This document shows, in pieces, positions 50,331 to 62,369 of a stretch of 64,000 nt of DNA. Source of the DNA: Liquidambar formosana (lineage: Eukaryota > Streptophyta > Magnoliopsida > Saxifragales > Altingiaceae); NCBI GenBank assembly GCA_039720395.1, contig CM077826.1, positions 25,314,430 to 25,378,429 of the forward strand, written 5' to 3'. The translations under genes were made by a program, and so were the position numbers. Each line of letters begins with the position of its first letter. The first letter of the stretch is position 1. The notes under the pieces were generated by a model. It saw nothing but the letters and a program-made list of their open reading frames with translations. It had not been told where the DNA came from and ran no database searches.

Positions 50331-52378
50331 AGCGAGATCATCGCATCTAGCTCTTTATACTTTATAGCTTAGCATAGAAAAAGTTTAGATATTTATCAAA
50401 TAAATAGAATGAAATACCACAAGTTAAGATCCAAAATAAATAATAATAATAATAAAATAATCCTTTAGTCAATTAAATCCTTGAACCTTCCCACTCAGGA
50501 AATTAACAAACTGAGCAACCATACATTTAGCTTTGCATTGCCACCTTTAGATGCATGAAGTTCCAAGTTATCATAGTGTAATGATATATCTTGAGTGTAC
50601 AAGTTCTCAAATGGTGAGAAAAGTATAACAAAGCAAAATATCGATTTTCATCATTTAATAACATAACATTAGCAGTATACTGCTATCAGCATCAACCAAC
50701 TCAAATATGTAATTCTAAACCCAAATTGAGGAAGAAAAATAATATCGCAAAACAGTTGTCTCAAGTACGGAACAATCTCATAGCATATCTCTACATGTGA
50801 TGCGTATCATTCAATACCAACAATTATCGGCCAATACATGACCAAGACATGGAGTTTGGTTGAATGAATAAATGATAGTGAAGAGAAATACAAATGTCTA
50901 GTAACTTAAGTTTATTACATTAGTGGATAACTATCTCTTTAATCAGCAGTGGATAACTATTTTTATGAATATCAAATATCATCTACATGTTACGAAGAAC
51001 GGTCATGGATCAACATGGTAGCAAATATAGTGAATGTTCCAATCATATATATGCTAACATTTTACCCGTTTCATTGTACTAATGCATCTTATTAATTATC
51101 CCCTATTCTTTTCTTATCCATTTTGATATCACATTCAAGAATTAGCTAAAAACAAGACATTGGATTCCTAAAAATATTGCAACCAATATAAAAAAAAATT
51201 AAACCATGAGGCTTAGTGTTAGACCAATCGCTTATGAATTCAGCTTGTAACCCTTCATACAATTCATAATGTGATTCTAATGATTTATTCAAAGATTCCT
51301 TATGCTTGCTACCATCAAAATTCATAGGTAGATATTAGGCCAATTGCAGGTAGGTCATGAACAGTGCATACTCGATATGAGGGAGAGTCAATACATTACC
51401 ATCCCAAGAGAAGAAAACTTGTTTAAGTGCCTCCCAACCTCACCTCACCAGTAACAGATATTAAAGTTCCAATACCATCAGGTCCATCGCAAAAGACAAA
51501 TTAAGGAAGAGCCGGTAAAAGGGCTCAAAATTAATAATTCTTATGTAGCCAATCATGTTCATTTCAGAGCAATTTGTCATTTTGAATTCCCCCCCCTAGT
51601 GGGCTCTGTAATTTTCTTTTTTCTGACCTGGTGGGTGTTTGTACCCCTAGGCCTTAGTTCATCTATCCCACTGACCCAAAAAAAAAAAAAAAAAAAAAAA
51701 GAAAAGATGTGGCTATCAACCCATATTACCCCAAGGTCCCCAATACTATTCAGGGCTTTCCAGACTGCAAAATCAACAAACAACCATAACCGCCCTAATT
51801 GCTAACAAATTACCATTCTACTCAATGAAAATATGGGTCTGAGAGTTTCTCTAGCCCCATGGAGGCATGGACCCAATTTCAGGTGAATTGAACTTTTAAT
51901 GCCTCAGAAATAGTCAACATTTAATCCCATATAACATATGAAATTCATCAAATATTTGTGTTTTTTTTTTTCTCCACTAAGAGTAGTTCACAGAGTTTTA
52001 AATACCCCATCCTCAAGTAAGATAACCATATGGGATCACACAACACTAAAAGTCAGCTGTTTTCCTTATAGTAATGCCCAATTTCTTTTAACTCTCTGTT
52101 TGATGTACAATTAGTAAACTTCAGAGAACCATTAGAACCCACGAAAAGCTACAATTTTTAAACCGAATTAAGTCGAAGCATAGCAACATTTCTGGCATTG
52201 GACCATCAACAAAACATGATTCCATTAGGTAACCTCATATAGAGTAACGCCCTTTCACTTGAAACATAACTTGCAACAGTAACCCAAAAACTGAAATCAT
52301 CAAAATTAAACACAACCCATTAATCCTAAACCCAAAAACTCCCTTTCTCATAACTATTCAAACAACATATATGTGTGC

Positions 52379-52379
<1 letters not shown>

Positions 52380-52433
<54 letters not shown>

Positions 52434-52438
52434 CGTGC

Positions 52439-52475
<37 letters not shown>

Positions 52476-52520
52476 CAAAAGGTATATACATGCGTGTGTG
52501 TGTGTGTGTGAAAGCAAAAG
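52380..52520. repeat. Compound (TA)n(GT)n microsatellite
   Basis: A TA tract, then two long GT tracts separated by GCGTGC units. The segment GTGTGTGTGAAAGCAAAAGG then occurs twice (ends about 52481 and 52521). Confidence 0.95.
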
Positions 52521-52712
52521 GTTTTCCAGCTTCAAACAACAAGAAGACCATGAGAAAAGAAAAATAATTTAACAGCTTCAAAGGACAAGAGGACCATGAG
52601 ATACTTCACAAAGAGGCATAATTATGAGAATTTGAAGAGTATATAGCAATTAATAAACCCTAGTGGACATTTCATATGGTAGAGATGATGAACAAAGGAT
52701 TGAGAGTCTCAC

Positions 52713-52799
52713 CAGGTGTGTTCTGTGTTGAATAAATAAAAACCCTAGAAGCTTGAAACCCACCAAGTCCTTTGGAAGCTCCGAAGAATTCTGGACCAT
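52713..52799 (-). CDS. Upstream ORF in Pumilio leader (37 codons over the splice)
   Basis: ATG at 52799 opens 29 codons (M-V-Q-N-S-S-E-L-P-K...) exactly to the donor at 52713. After splicing to 49136 it continues V-G-W-R-L-R-F-L and stops, so it overlaps the main ATG in another frame. The start context CTGATGG is moderate to weak (C at -3, G at +4). Confidence 0.5.
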
Positions 52800-52890
52800 C
52801 AGTTGCAGAGAAAACAGAGAAAGAAAGTCTAGAGAGAAAGAGTTTCCTGGTTTGAAAATACAAATGTCGCTTGTAAAACACCACCACAGT
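52713..52890 (-). other. Pumilio non-coding first exon (5' UTR)
   Basis: Ends at the donor CACCTG|GTGAGA. The minus-strand leader is CT-rich (CTTTCTCTCTAGACTTTC and so on), as in many plant leaders. It contains an ATG at 52799. The 5' end is estimated. Confidence 0.65.
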
Positions 52891-53050
52891 GTAGGCAGGG
52901 TCTGAAGTTTTTACTATTAAAAAATGCTATTAATAATTTATTTAATTAATTAATTAAATTATAGACTAAAGTTATATATTCATAAATTTGCTAAATGACA
53001 TTAGTACCCTTATACGTTTAACTGTATCGTATGCATTAAGCCGTTGGGGT
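52891..53050 (-). promoter_or_regulatory. Probable Pumilio core promoter
   Basis: Minus strand, upstream of the leader: TATATAACTTTAG at about 52960-52980 could be a TATA element, and AT-rich TTAATTAATTAA follows. No other conserved element was identified. Confidence 0.35.
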
Positions 53051-54313
53051 ATATCGTAAATTTGGATGAACAACTTGGATTTTTTTGGCCCCGTGACATG
53101 ATGAAGCCTTGAATATCACGTTTTGGACATGAGGCAGCTTATTAAAATCATACGTACGTGCATGTATAACATGTGAAATGCCATTGATACCTTCCCACGT
53201 GTCATTATTATAGATGATGGTGTAGATGGTAAATATGGATACAAACTTGGACCGTTTTGATGAGTCTTGATGAACTCATCATTGATCATACTAAGTTCTT
53301 CCTTAATAAAAAAATTGTTAAAAAAAAAAAAATTGAAAATTGAAACACACAACATGCCATCAAACTTATTGAGAGTATCCAAAAATTTAGTCAAAAATAT
53401 TATTAAAAAAAAAAAGCACATGCACGGGCCAAAATTTTTACAAGATTCTAAAGATAAATTATCTGATAACAATAATATTTAAATATTTAAATTATCTACA
53501 TTGACGGGATATGAGTGTACATATAACGTATCCTTAAATATGAGATCTTTTTGAAGTATGTTCTTTTATTCTACCTTAATATTTTCAAGATGTGCGTAAG
53601 TCATATGATTATTATTATTATTATTATTTTTAATTTTCTTTAAACAATTTTGGGTCTGTAAAAGATTTTATAACTTATATGAATTAATTAAATTCAAGAT
53701 CGATGAAAATCATGAAATCTTTTATAAGTGATTTTAAATAATTTAACAAAAGTCAAACTCAGAATCTTTGTTTCCTAAAACGCCATTCATGATATTATTA
53801 TCTTGAAAAGGAAAAACAGAGAGAGTGTCATTTGGCATTATGATACCAACATGTCACTTTAATATACCTACTCTTGTTTGGTGAAAGGCAAGATACGTAA
53901 ACAGCCCCCAACCTTCCAACAAGGGAAAGTGGTGACGCAACATAATGACTGAAATGCCCTCAAAATGGATAATGCTAAATCCGCAAAGCTTCGCCTTGAA
54001 GCAACCAAATGGGAGGGGCAACTTTGTAATTTGAATTAAATAATTACTTCGTCTTGGATTCTAGTGGCAGAGTTGAGGTTATCGAAAACGTATACACAAA
54101 GTAAAAGGGGCATATAGGTGTCAAGGTTCCGACCATCAGATGGTTCGGCGACCAGCTTTTGGTCAACGGCTGAACATGGAAAGCAGGGCAATTAATATAA
54201 GAGACAGGCTACGAAGTGGGCACCCTCTTATCCTTATACTATGAGCTATCTATCTTTTACCAAAAATACATGGCAAGCGAATGCCTAAAGGCCCTAAACT
54301 ACATATTCCCTTA

Positions 54314-54347
<34 letters not shown>

Positions 54348-54570
54348 AGATAAAATAACTCAATCTAGTAATCTTCTCTTCTGTTTTTTTTCTTTTTTTT
54401 TTTTTTTTTTTATTTTAAGAATCAAAACCATCAATCAATCTAGTAATCTACATATCAAAAAGGAAAATAAAACTTAAAAAAAAAAAAGGGTGGGGGCACC
54501 CTAAAGTCCCACCTTTGGTTAACCTACCAAGTATAATGGTAAGCATGGTTTAAAATCGCGAAGAGATCTC
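53051..54570. other. Upstream region of Pumilio, no gene seen
   Basis: AT-rich. A-rich tracts at 53320-53340 and 53404-53416 and T-runs at 54318-54346 and 54385-54412. No supported coding region. Confidence 0.5.
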
Positions 54571-54573
54571 TAA

Positions 54574-54731
54574 CGCTATGTTTGGATAAGGAATTTTTAG
54601 GTGGAATTTGCTTTTGAGATGGAATTTGTAAAATTTTTATAAGGATGAGATAGACAAAATTCTTACAAAAATTTTACAAATTCCATCTCAAAAGCAAATT
54701 CCACTGAGAAATTCCTTATCCAAACATAGCG
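54574..54731. mobile_element. Tourist/PIF-like hairpin MITE with TAA duplication
   Basis: 158 bp that folds almost completely on itself. TIR CGCTATGTTTGGATAAGGAA and its inverse TTCCTTATCCAAACATAGCG. TAA on both sides (54571-54573, 54732-54734). The 3-bp TAA duplication fits PIF/Harbinger. Confidence 0.9.
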
Positions 54732-54972
54732 TAAAAGAATGATAGGTTTTCCATAAATGGAAATAGTAATGAGTTAATAATGACCACAAATATTGGAAAG
54801 GATAAAAATAGAAGTACCGTAAATTAATGGATGGATTATATATAGTATGATGAAGATTCCAACTTACCAACTCTCCTCATTCCTATAAATAAAAAAATTT
54901 AAATAAAAAAAAATAAAAAAAAAACTTTATTTCAACACTTTATCGCGAACGTGTAGTGCTGAATATGTATAC

Positions 54973-55170
54973 TTTTTTTTTTTTTTTTTTTTGGTTCCCC
55001 GCCCGGTATCCGGAGCTTCGCCCCGACTAATCCGAACCCGACCCGGGTCGCGCACCTGGGATGGTGGGTGAGTCTCCCAACGAAGGCTGTTGCGTACACA
55101 AGGACTCGAACTTGAGACCTTGCTTAAGCTGGAACAAGCCGCTTACCACTTGATCCAACCCCTCGTTGGT
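54973..55170 (-). mobile_element. tRNA-derived SINE with perfect 13-bp duplication
   Basis: Duplication TGAATATGTATAC at 54960-54972 and 55171-55183. The minus strand has A box TGGATCAAGTGG, B box AGTTCGAGTCC, a GC-rich body (GACCCGGGTCGGGTTCGG) and a 20-nt poly(A) tail. Confidence 0.92.
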
Positions 55171-55183
55171 TGAATATGTATAC

Positions 55184-55529
55184 TACTTATTAAAGTGAGG
55201 CATCTTTTCTATTCTCTCCCTAAGTTGTTTTTTTCTTTTTTTTTGTTTTTTAGGTGTTGGTAAGATATTGATCTAAAGCTTCGACTTAATTAATTTCTAA
55301 ACGCAAATAATGCCATCGCTAAATCCGCATCAATTAATCTCTAAATCCACATCAATTAACACCCATGATAAACTTTAATCTCTACCTAAATAATTTTTTT
55401 TACAAAATAATTTACTAAGACCTAGCTTAAGAATAGTAAACAGTTTAACAGTCACCCATGTCTAAGAATTGCATTCCTTTGTAGGTAATTGTTCAAATCT
55501 GTATCCAATAACTTCTCTCTCTCTCTCTA

Positions 55530-55563
<34 letters not shown>

Positions 55564-57512
55564 CACACACACGTTTTTGTGTGTCTCGTTTGGTAGTATT
55601 GTCTGAGAATTTATTGTGTACATCTTTACTTATTGTGTACATCTTTACTTATGAATGAAAAAGATGACACAAAAACCTTTGAGCCAAATTTAATTAGAGT
55701 AGTGCAATTATTCTTTAAATGTTATTCCTAATTTTTTTTTTTTTTTTTTTTTCAAATGATGTGGTTGTGGCGATATAATCGTTTCGTGTCTTTTAAATAA
55801 TTGATATGTCAATAACCACATCATTAAAGAATGAAATCAAGAATCAATGATATTTTCTATATTTTATTTTATAAGCATTACTCAAACTCAAAGAGAAAAT
55901 TATAACTATGTACGTGTCCATGTAATGGTATCTCGGCATCGGGTAAGGTTCTAGTTGATACGGAAAAATTGAAAAAAAATAAAAATGATGTAATTACTAG
56001 TTAGCTTTATTATATTAGAAAATAGGAAAGTAAGGGAGGCCTCATGAAAGTATACATGAGGATGCCCACTGGAAAACGTGGAGAGGGTGAGGCTTAAAAG
56101 GTAGAGGAGGGGACCCAAAAGGCAGGCTCAAGTGGTGGGAGCTTTTGTAGTTATGTGGTGGTGTGGCCCTTGTTGCGTCTGCACGGCTAGCTGCTCCTAT
56201 GTTTGGAGTTTTGGTTGTCTCTATGCCTAGGAATAGGATACCATGTTTCTGTCCGTTTGGTAAGTGGGATCCATAAGGCCATATTCATGCATGAGTAGCA
56301 TGACTAAAGTCACACGAAGTTGAGTGCGTACTTAAGATTGTCCGGAGAAAGATTTAGTCGAGATGTGTGTAAACTGGTCCAAACATCCTAACCGTCAAAC
56401 CAAAAAAATAAAAAGAAAAAAAGTAACACGATGTTGTCTTTATGGCACGGTGCTACAAAGACGCACAGTATTAAAACAGTTATATTTAAATTAGGGTTGT
56501 GATTTTTGGGAATATTGGTTTGCCTAACTTGATTCTAAAGTAAAATTCGTTCTATGATTTTTGAAAAGTAATTAGAACAAGATTTGATCTGTCATTTTTT
56601 TTAGAAGTAATGGCTTTACAATTTTGGTGCTTACTTTTATTACAAATACATATTTTGGTCTATATCATTTTCAATGGACTCATAGAGTTATGACTGCATA
56701 AGAAATTAATATGAACTTATGCTTGCGTAAATCTTAAAAAATGAACTTGAAGCCAAAGTCCCCTAAATTTTATTGTATTGTACAAAGTCATCAATTCACA
56801 AATTATGTTGAAAGCAGTAAAATTCATACCAAATTACCAACTAATTTTTAATATAAAAAGATATAAAACATCATAGAATTAGCAAGGATATTAACACCTC
56901 TTTTAAATATTATTTTTTTTTTTTTATATCAAGGGATTCCTGCTTCTGCATTAAATTAAGTTCTTTGAACACATACAATCTATCGTCTCACATGATCCAA
57001 GTGGCCTGACCAAATTTATTTTAGGAACTTCCAAATAGTGTTCAAGTTGAACACCAAACAGTCAAACAAAAGCCCTCCCCCCCTCCCGTCTCTCTCTCTC
57101 TCTCTCTTCCAGTTGAGACTTGAGAGGGGGTGGCCAAATAGACAATAATTAGTACGTGGGGATTAGTTGCAATCAAATGAATTATGATGTTCTTTGGATG
57201 TTTTTTAGGCGGCGAAGAAGAAAAAAGGTGATGCGGAAAGTCAACTCTAAGTATGATTTTACATTTAATGGGACCAAAATCCATTCTTCGAACATGGACT
57301 AGAAAAGTCTCTAAAGAGGCCAAATATTGAAAGACCATGACAAACACAGAGTTGATGAAGAAATTGAAGATCAAACGTTGAATGTTGTCGGTTAATTTGT
57401 AGAAGATGACATTGGAAACAAATATTTCTCGAGTTAGGAACCCGTCAAATCTTATGGTGACATCAAATCGCAAGATGAAGTTGTTAATTTAACTAATACC
57501 ATATTCCACAAC
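55184..57512. other. Intergenic, no gene seen
   Basis: AT-rich. (CT)n(TA)n(AC)n compound microsatellite at about 55512-55572 and T-runs at 55730-55752. No supported coding region on either strand. Confidence 0.5.
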
Positions 57513-57725
57513 GGATTCGGATTTGGTGCAATTGACTACTTTTACTGCATGGTGCAGTAAACGTAAGATCAATAACACGTGGACAAGGAAGAGAAATGGA
57601 GGGTTATTAGGTGTTGGACGTCAAATGCATCTCTCAAATTTCAACCTTCCATTTCTCCTCCTTACCTATGTATCATCGATCTTACGTTTATTGCATCATG
57701 CAGTAACTGCACCAAATCCAAATCC
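57513..57725. mobile_element. Foldback MITE, TTACTGCAT arms
   Basis: The left arm GGATTCGGATTTGGTGCA ... TTTACTGCATGGTGCAGTAA and inverse right arm TTATTGCATCATGCAGTAAC ... TGCACCAAATCCAAATCC pair over about 60 bp. Duplication not clear. Confidence 0.72.
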
Positions 57726-58391
57726 ATTGAGCAACATGGTATGGCAAATTGATTTTTCAAAAATTCTAGTTTGGTTTTTAATTAGTTCTTTTTTGATTGA
57801 TCTTGTCTACCAATTGAAAATTACAACCAAGGTAATTTGATTTGCACAATTTAAGGGTAGTAAATCAAGCCATTGATTTGCACAATTTAGGGATTTTTAA
57901 GGTTAATTTTTTTTTTCTTTAAATTATTATTAATATGTTATAGAGCAGCCTACAAATAGGCCCCAAAGTATAAAACCAGGGATAATAGCATTTCATAAAT
58001 TTTTTAAAAATTGATCCAATTACAATATTAAGTAATTAACTATAGTGATGACTCAAAATTTTTTTAAGTAATTTTATTTAAGATGATGGATTTATGCCTT
58101 TGATATTATGGAAAGCATATTAAAATTATTTAATTTCCATTTGTACGCCCACATGGACCTTAATCTTCCAACATTTACGAAAGGATACCATAATTGTCTT
58201 TGGAGTTATGACCATTGAGAAGCAGCCAAGGTGGTTTGAATTCTTACTAATGTTAAAAATAAATAAATAATAATAATAATTATAATAATTATTATTATTA
58301 GTATTTTTTTTTTTTTTTATTTAAAAAAGAAAGGTTGAAGAGGGGTATAAAAGAACATTTCAGCCTCTGGAATCTAGAACAATACCACTTC

Positions 58392-58613
58392 GTGCCTGTT
58401 TGGATGAGATTCTGGGAGGCCCAAAATCTCTTCTGATGGCTCATAATCACTTTTAAGAGTGTTTGGATAAAAAATAAGAAAAGTGATTGTAAGCCCAAAA
58501 GAGATTTTGAGGCCAATTTACTCAAGCTGCCTTCCCCCTAATTCTGATTCAGCTTCTGATTCAGCTTCTGATTCTACTTCTGATTCTACTCTGAAGCTAT
58601 CCCAAACAGGCAC
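58392..58613. mobile_element. MITE candidate, GTGCCTGTTTGG TIRs
   Basis: Perfect 12-bp ends GTGCCTGTTTGG and CCAAACAGGCAC, both flanked by TTC. The right part is a tandem array of a 12-bp unit GATTC(A/T)(G/A)CTTCT at 58546-58600. Non-coding. Confidence 0.78.
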
Positions 58614-59109
58614 TTCATCTTGAAGCCCATTAATCTCTACAAGTCAAGAGGTGATTCACCCAAACGATGCATTCTGTAGGTTGATGCTTATACCACGATA
58701 TAATGAAAACCGATTATTACCTTCTAAAGTTGCTAATTTGCTACAGTGAAAGCTTTCATACTTTGACCCCTTTTTCTCTCAGAAAACACACTTAATGATT
58801 CACTTTACTTTATTAAACATATCTCTCTCATATTACTTTGACCACTTTCTCAAAGTACTCACTCAAGGTAAACAAATCCCTCTCATTTTGGTCAGGCCCT
58901 AACCACCCTCATTATTAATTCACAACAAAATAAAATCATGAAAATATCTAGGTAAAGGGGTATTCTTGGTATGCTTGCATTTCACTTTCCAAAGTACCAC
59001 TATATTTTTCTACATATTATCTATCCTAAAATTTAGGCCTTCTAACCTTAGAGACATAATAAAAATAAAATAAAAAGGTAGAAATATAAACACACATTTT
59101 CCTCCTACG
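58614..59109. other. Intergenic, nothing recognised
   Basis: AT-rich sequence between a MITE and a LINE. No coding or repeat motif that I can name. Confidence 0.5.
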
Positions 59110-60098
59110 CTGTAGTTGAATGCTTAGTATGTTGTACATATCCAGGAATCAACTGCCTCTGATAGTCTATTTTATACGCTTCCACATATCGGTTTTTACT
59201 GCTGAGACCTTCATTTGTCAAGGACCTCTTCCATTTAAATTCATTAATTCTTGGGTTGCTCATCCTACTTTCCTTGAGGTAGTGAAATCTTTCTGCTCTT
59301 CTAGCTCTATTGTGGGCTGTTCAATGTTCATTATGGTGAGGAAGCTTAAACTTTTAAAGAATGCTTTGAAAGCTTGGAATCATGATGTTTTTGGTAACAT
59401 TCATTCTAGAGTTGATGGATGAAACTTTTACAGCTCTTGAAACGATACAATTAGATATTTCTTCTAATGGATTTACTGATGATAAATTTGAAGCTGAAAG
59501 TGCTGCTAAAATTGCTTTATGTGAAGCTTTAAAATCTCAAGAAGAGCTCTGGAAGGAAAAATCTAGAATCAACTGGCTTGAAGTTAGGGATAGAAACACT
59601 AGTTTTTTTCATAAAGCTGTTCAGATTAGAGGATCCATAAATTATATATCCTCTCTTATTGATGGTGATAGATTGCTTGATACTGTTGCTGATATTCAGT
59701 CTCATATTATATCTTATTTTCAACAGTTATTTACATCTATTCCTCATGTAGTGGACACGGAGTGGATTTCAAATCAAATTCTTTCTTTAGTTTCTACTGA
59801 TGATAATGCTATGTTCACTGCTGCTTCTTGACAAAGAAAAAATAAAAAGAGCTGTCTTCTCTTTAGATCCGAATAGTTCCCCAGGACCTAATGGGTTTGG
59901 TGGCCAATTTTATCATGTCTACTAGGATATTATCCATTCTGATGTGATAGGCGCTGTGCAACAACTTTTTACTTCTGGTTGGATTCTTCCAAATCTTAAC
60001 TCTATGTTTATCACTTTGGTTTCGAAAGTTCCTAAAGCTCATTCTCTAGATAAATTCCAGCCTATTGCAGTTGCCAATTTTTTGTTTAAGATTATATT
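59110..60098 (+). mobile_element. LINE ORF2, endonuclease end to RT start
   Basis: Reads G-P-L-P-F-K-F-I-N-S-W-V, then S-R-I-N-W-L-E-V-R-D-R-N-T-S-F-F-H-K (linker before RT), S-P-G-P-N-G-F-G-G-Q-F and W-I-L-P-N-L-N-S, F-Q-P-I-A-V-A-N-F. There is a frame break at about 59830 and a TAG where Trp is expected (about 59923). Interrupted by the solo LTR at 60099. Confidence 0.9.
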
Positions 60099-61459
60099 TG
60101 TTGTCCCAAAATACAACCCTAGAGGAGGGTGAATAGAGTTTATAGCCAAATTAAAACTAATTGCAAACTTAAAATTAGATTATTGCAAGTAAAATAAACT
60201 ATAAGAGAAAGCAATAATGAAACATTAAAAGGAAGAGAATGCAAACGATGTTAACGAGATTGGGCTTCCCAGCTTACGTCCTCGCCTCAAGAGCTCACTT
60301 AAGGATTCACCAATCCACTAAACCAATCTCTTTCAGGGGTGGAGATCAAACCTTTACAATACCAAGTGTTCTTCACCAACACTTGTACAAGAGCACTCCT
60401 CAAGTGCTTACAAATTAGGGGTTCTCACAACCCTTTGATACAAGATGAATAGAGGTTGTTTTTGTGATAATAAAGCTCTCTTAAAAGAATAAATACACAG
60501 CAATTGATTGCACACTAAACTATTGATTGAATCTCAATGAATGCTCACAAGTGAAATTGGGGCTTGTAATGAAAGATCTTGTTTGTAGCTCAATGAATGA
60601 TTAAAAATGAGTTCAGGGCTTATATTTATAGCCCAAAAGGTTAACAGGACCGTTCTGTAGCAATAAATGTCGGGAAAAGTGGTTTAGTCGGCATTTAATA
60701 CTCAAAAGACTGTTCCAAAAACTAGCTTTTATGTGTCAGTCCCGATTAATTCAAACGTCTTAAATTGACTTCCGACGTCTGATTCTGTTTAAGATGTCTT
60801 ATTCAAGCGTCTTAAAAAACTAGAGAACAATTTTAACTAAGGATTTTTAAGGTCACTGTTCACGAGTATTTCAGACGTCTGAAACTTATTTCAGACGTCT
60901 TAAACTTAAACCTCTTTAAGACGTCTTATTCAGGCATCTTAAAAAACCAAAGAAGATTTATTTTTAAGTTTTTATATTTCAAATGTCTTAAGTCATTTTC
61001 AAACATTTTAAACATGATTCAGACGTCTTAAACTCAATTAAGACGTCTTAAAGTTCTGTAGAAAGAATTTCTTTTAAGATCTTCAGACATGATACACAAT
61101 GGGTTATTTTAACGAGTTAAAAAGATTCTAAACATGATCATTATAGTTCATTTTAAGAGTTAATATGATAATGCATGAACCTAAAGCCCTTAATTCACAA
61201 ACGAGATTCAAATGGGATCAATCTTACATTGAATCCTATAATCCTCACATATATCTTCTCTTGCTCTTCTTGTTGATTCTTTTTTATGCCCATACATGCT
61301 CTATGCATACCCAATGCTTTGATGAGTCAAGTGTTCCATGATAGCTCTATGGGATTAGATTCACCTTTCTTTAGCTGTATTTGAACTTGGTAGAACTTAA
61401 GACTTTCTTATGTATTATTATCATAAAAATACTAGGATTGAAACTTATATAGGCCAACA
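60099..61459 (+). mobile_element. Solo LTR (1.36 kb) with AGACGTCT palindrome array
   Basis: Starts TGTTGTCCCAAAATAC and ends TATAGGCCAACA. Flanks ATATT (60094-60098) and ATATC (61460-61464) match at 4 of 5, and its removal restores the LINE frame K-I-I-S-K-I-L-E. The start with ACCCTAGAGGAGGGTGAATA fits SIRE/Maximus-type copia LTRs as I know them. The middle (60750-61060) holds about a dozen AGACGTCT-like palindromes. Confidence 0.85.
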
Positions 61460-62369
61460 ATATCTAAAATCTTGGAGGATAGATTGGGTTGTGTTGCTCC
61501 TAACATAATTTCTTACGATCAAAGTGGTTTTGTGAAAGGCAGGCACATCTCTAAAAATATTTGTTTGGCCTCAGAATGTATAAATCTATTGGATTTGAAG
61601 TCCTATAGGGGTAATATTGGGTTGAAATTGGACATTAAAAAGGCCTTTGATACTCTTGAATGGGACTTTCTATTGGCGCTTTTGAAGGCTTTTGGTTTCT
61701 GCAGTACTTTTGTAAACTGGATTTCTTCTATTCTTCATTTAGCTAGATTGTTTGTGAAGATTAACAGCTCTCCTTTTGGTTTCTTTTCTTGTAGCAAAGG
61801 TGTAAGACAAGGGGATCCTCTTTCTCCTCTCTTTTGTCTTGCAAAAGAATACCTTAGTAAAGATCTTAATCCGTTAGTTTTGACAAAGAATCTTCTTCCT
61901 ATTTCATCCCTAATAGGTGGTATGGCTCCTACTCATTTATTATATGCGGATGATGTTCTTATCTTTTGTAGGGGTACCATGTTTTGTATTAATAATGTTC
62001 TAGCTTTATTGGATAAATATGGTTTAAACTCTGGCCAGATTGTTAATAGGGCTAAATCTAAAGTTCTTTTGGACAAAGCAGTTCTTCATCGTAGTCAATA
62101 GATTTTGGAGGCTACTGGTACGCAATCTGAATCTTTTCTTTTTATCTATTTGGGTGTGCCTTTATTTAAGGGTAAGCCTAAGAGGAGATTTATTCAACCT
62201 ATTGCCAGTAGAATCAGATCTAAAATGAAGGGTTGGCAAGGTCATTATCTCTCTATTGCTAGTCGAGTTCAGTTGGTTGAATCTGTTATCACCCCTATGC
62301 TTATGCACTCTATGGCAATTTATCTTTGGCGCTCTTCTTTCTTAAAAGATGTAAAGACCGTGTTTTTAA
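61460..62369 (+). mobile_element. LINE ORF2, RT palm and thumb
   Basis: Continues L-E-D-R-L, then Q-S-G-F-V-K-G-R-H-I, L-D-I-K-K-A-F-D-T-L-E-W (first catalytic Asp), G-V-R-Q-G-D-P-L-S-P-L-F and L-L-Y-A-D-D-V-L-I-F (catalytic YADD). One TAG at 62099-62101, then F-I-Y-L-G-V-P-L-F-K-G. A long intact palm suggests a fairly recent copy. Cut by the next LTR element. Confidence 0.92.

Larger units (their letters stand above)
49137..52712 (-). other. Pumilio 5' leader intron (3.6 kb)
   Basis: Donor CACCTG|GTGAGA, acceptor CATTCTTCAG. AT-rich. Holds a short scrap of the CATGGTTCAAAGT family (49790-49950), a hAT left-end fragment (50183-50330) and a GT microsatellite. Otherwise nothing recognised. Confidence 0.75.

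Noticed and set aside
51585..51702. Possible small retroposon ending in A24
   Set aside because: There is a long A-run, but no pol III boxes and no flanking duplication could be found.
52373..52581. Open frames with Cys/Val or His/Thr repeats on both strands
   Set aside because: They are translations of the GT microsatellite.
53116..53472. A 118-codon minus-strand frame upstream of Pumilio
   Set aside because: AT-rich, Phe/Asn-rich composition, no domain, and runs through an A-tract.
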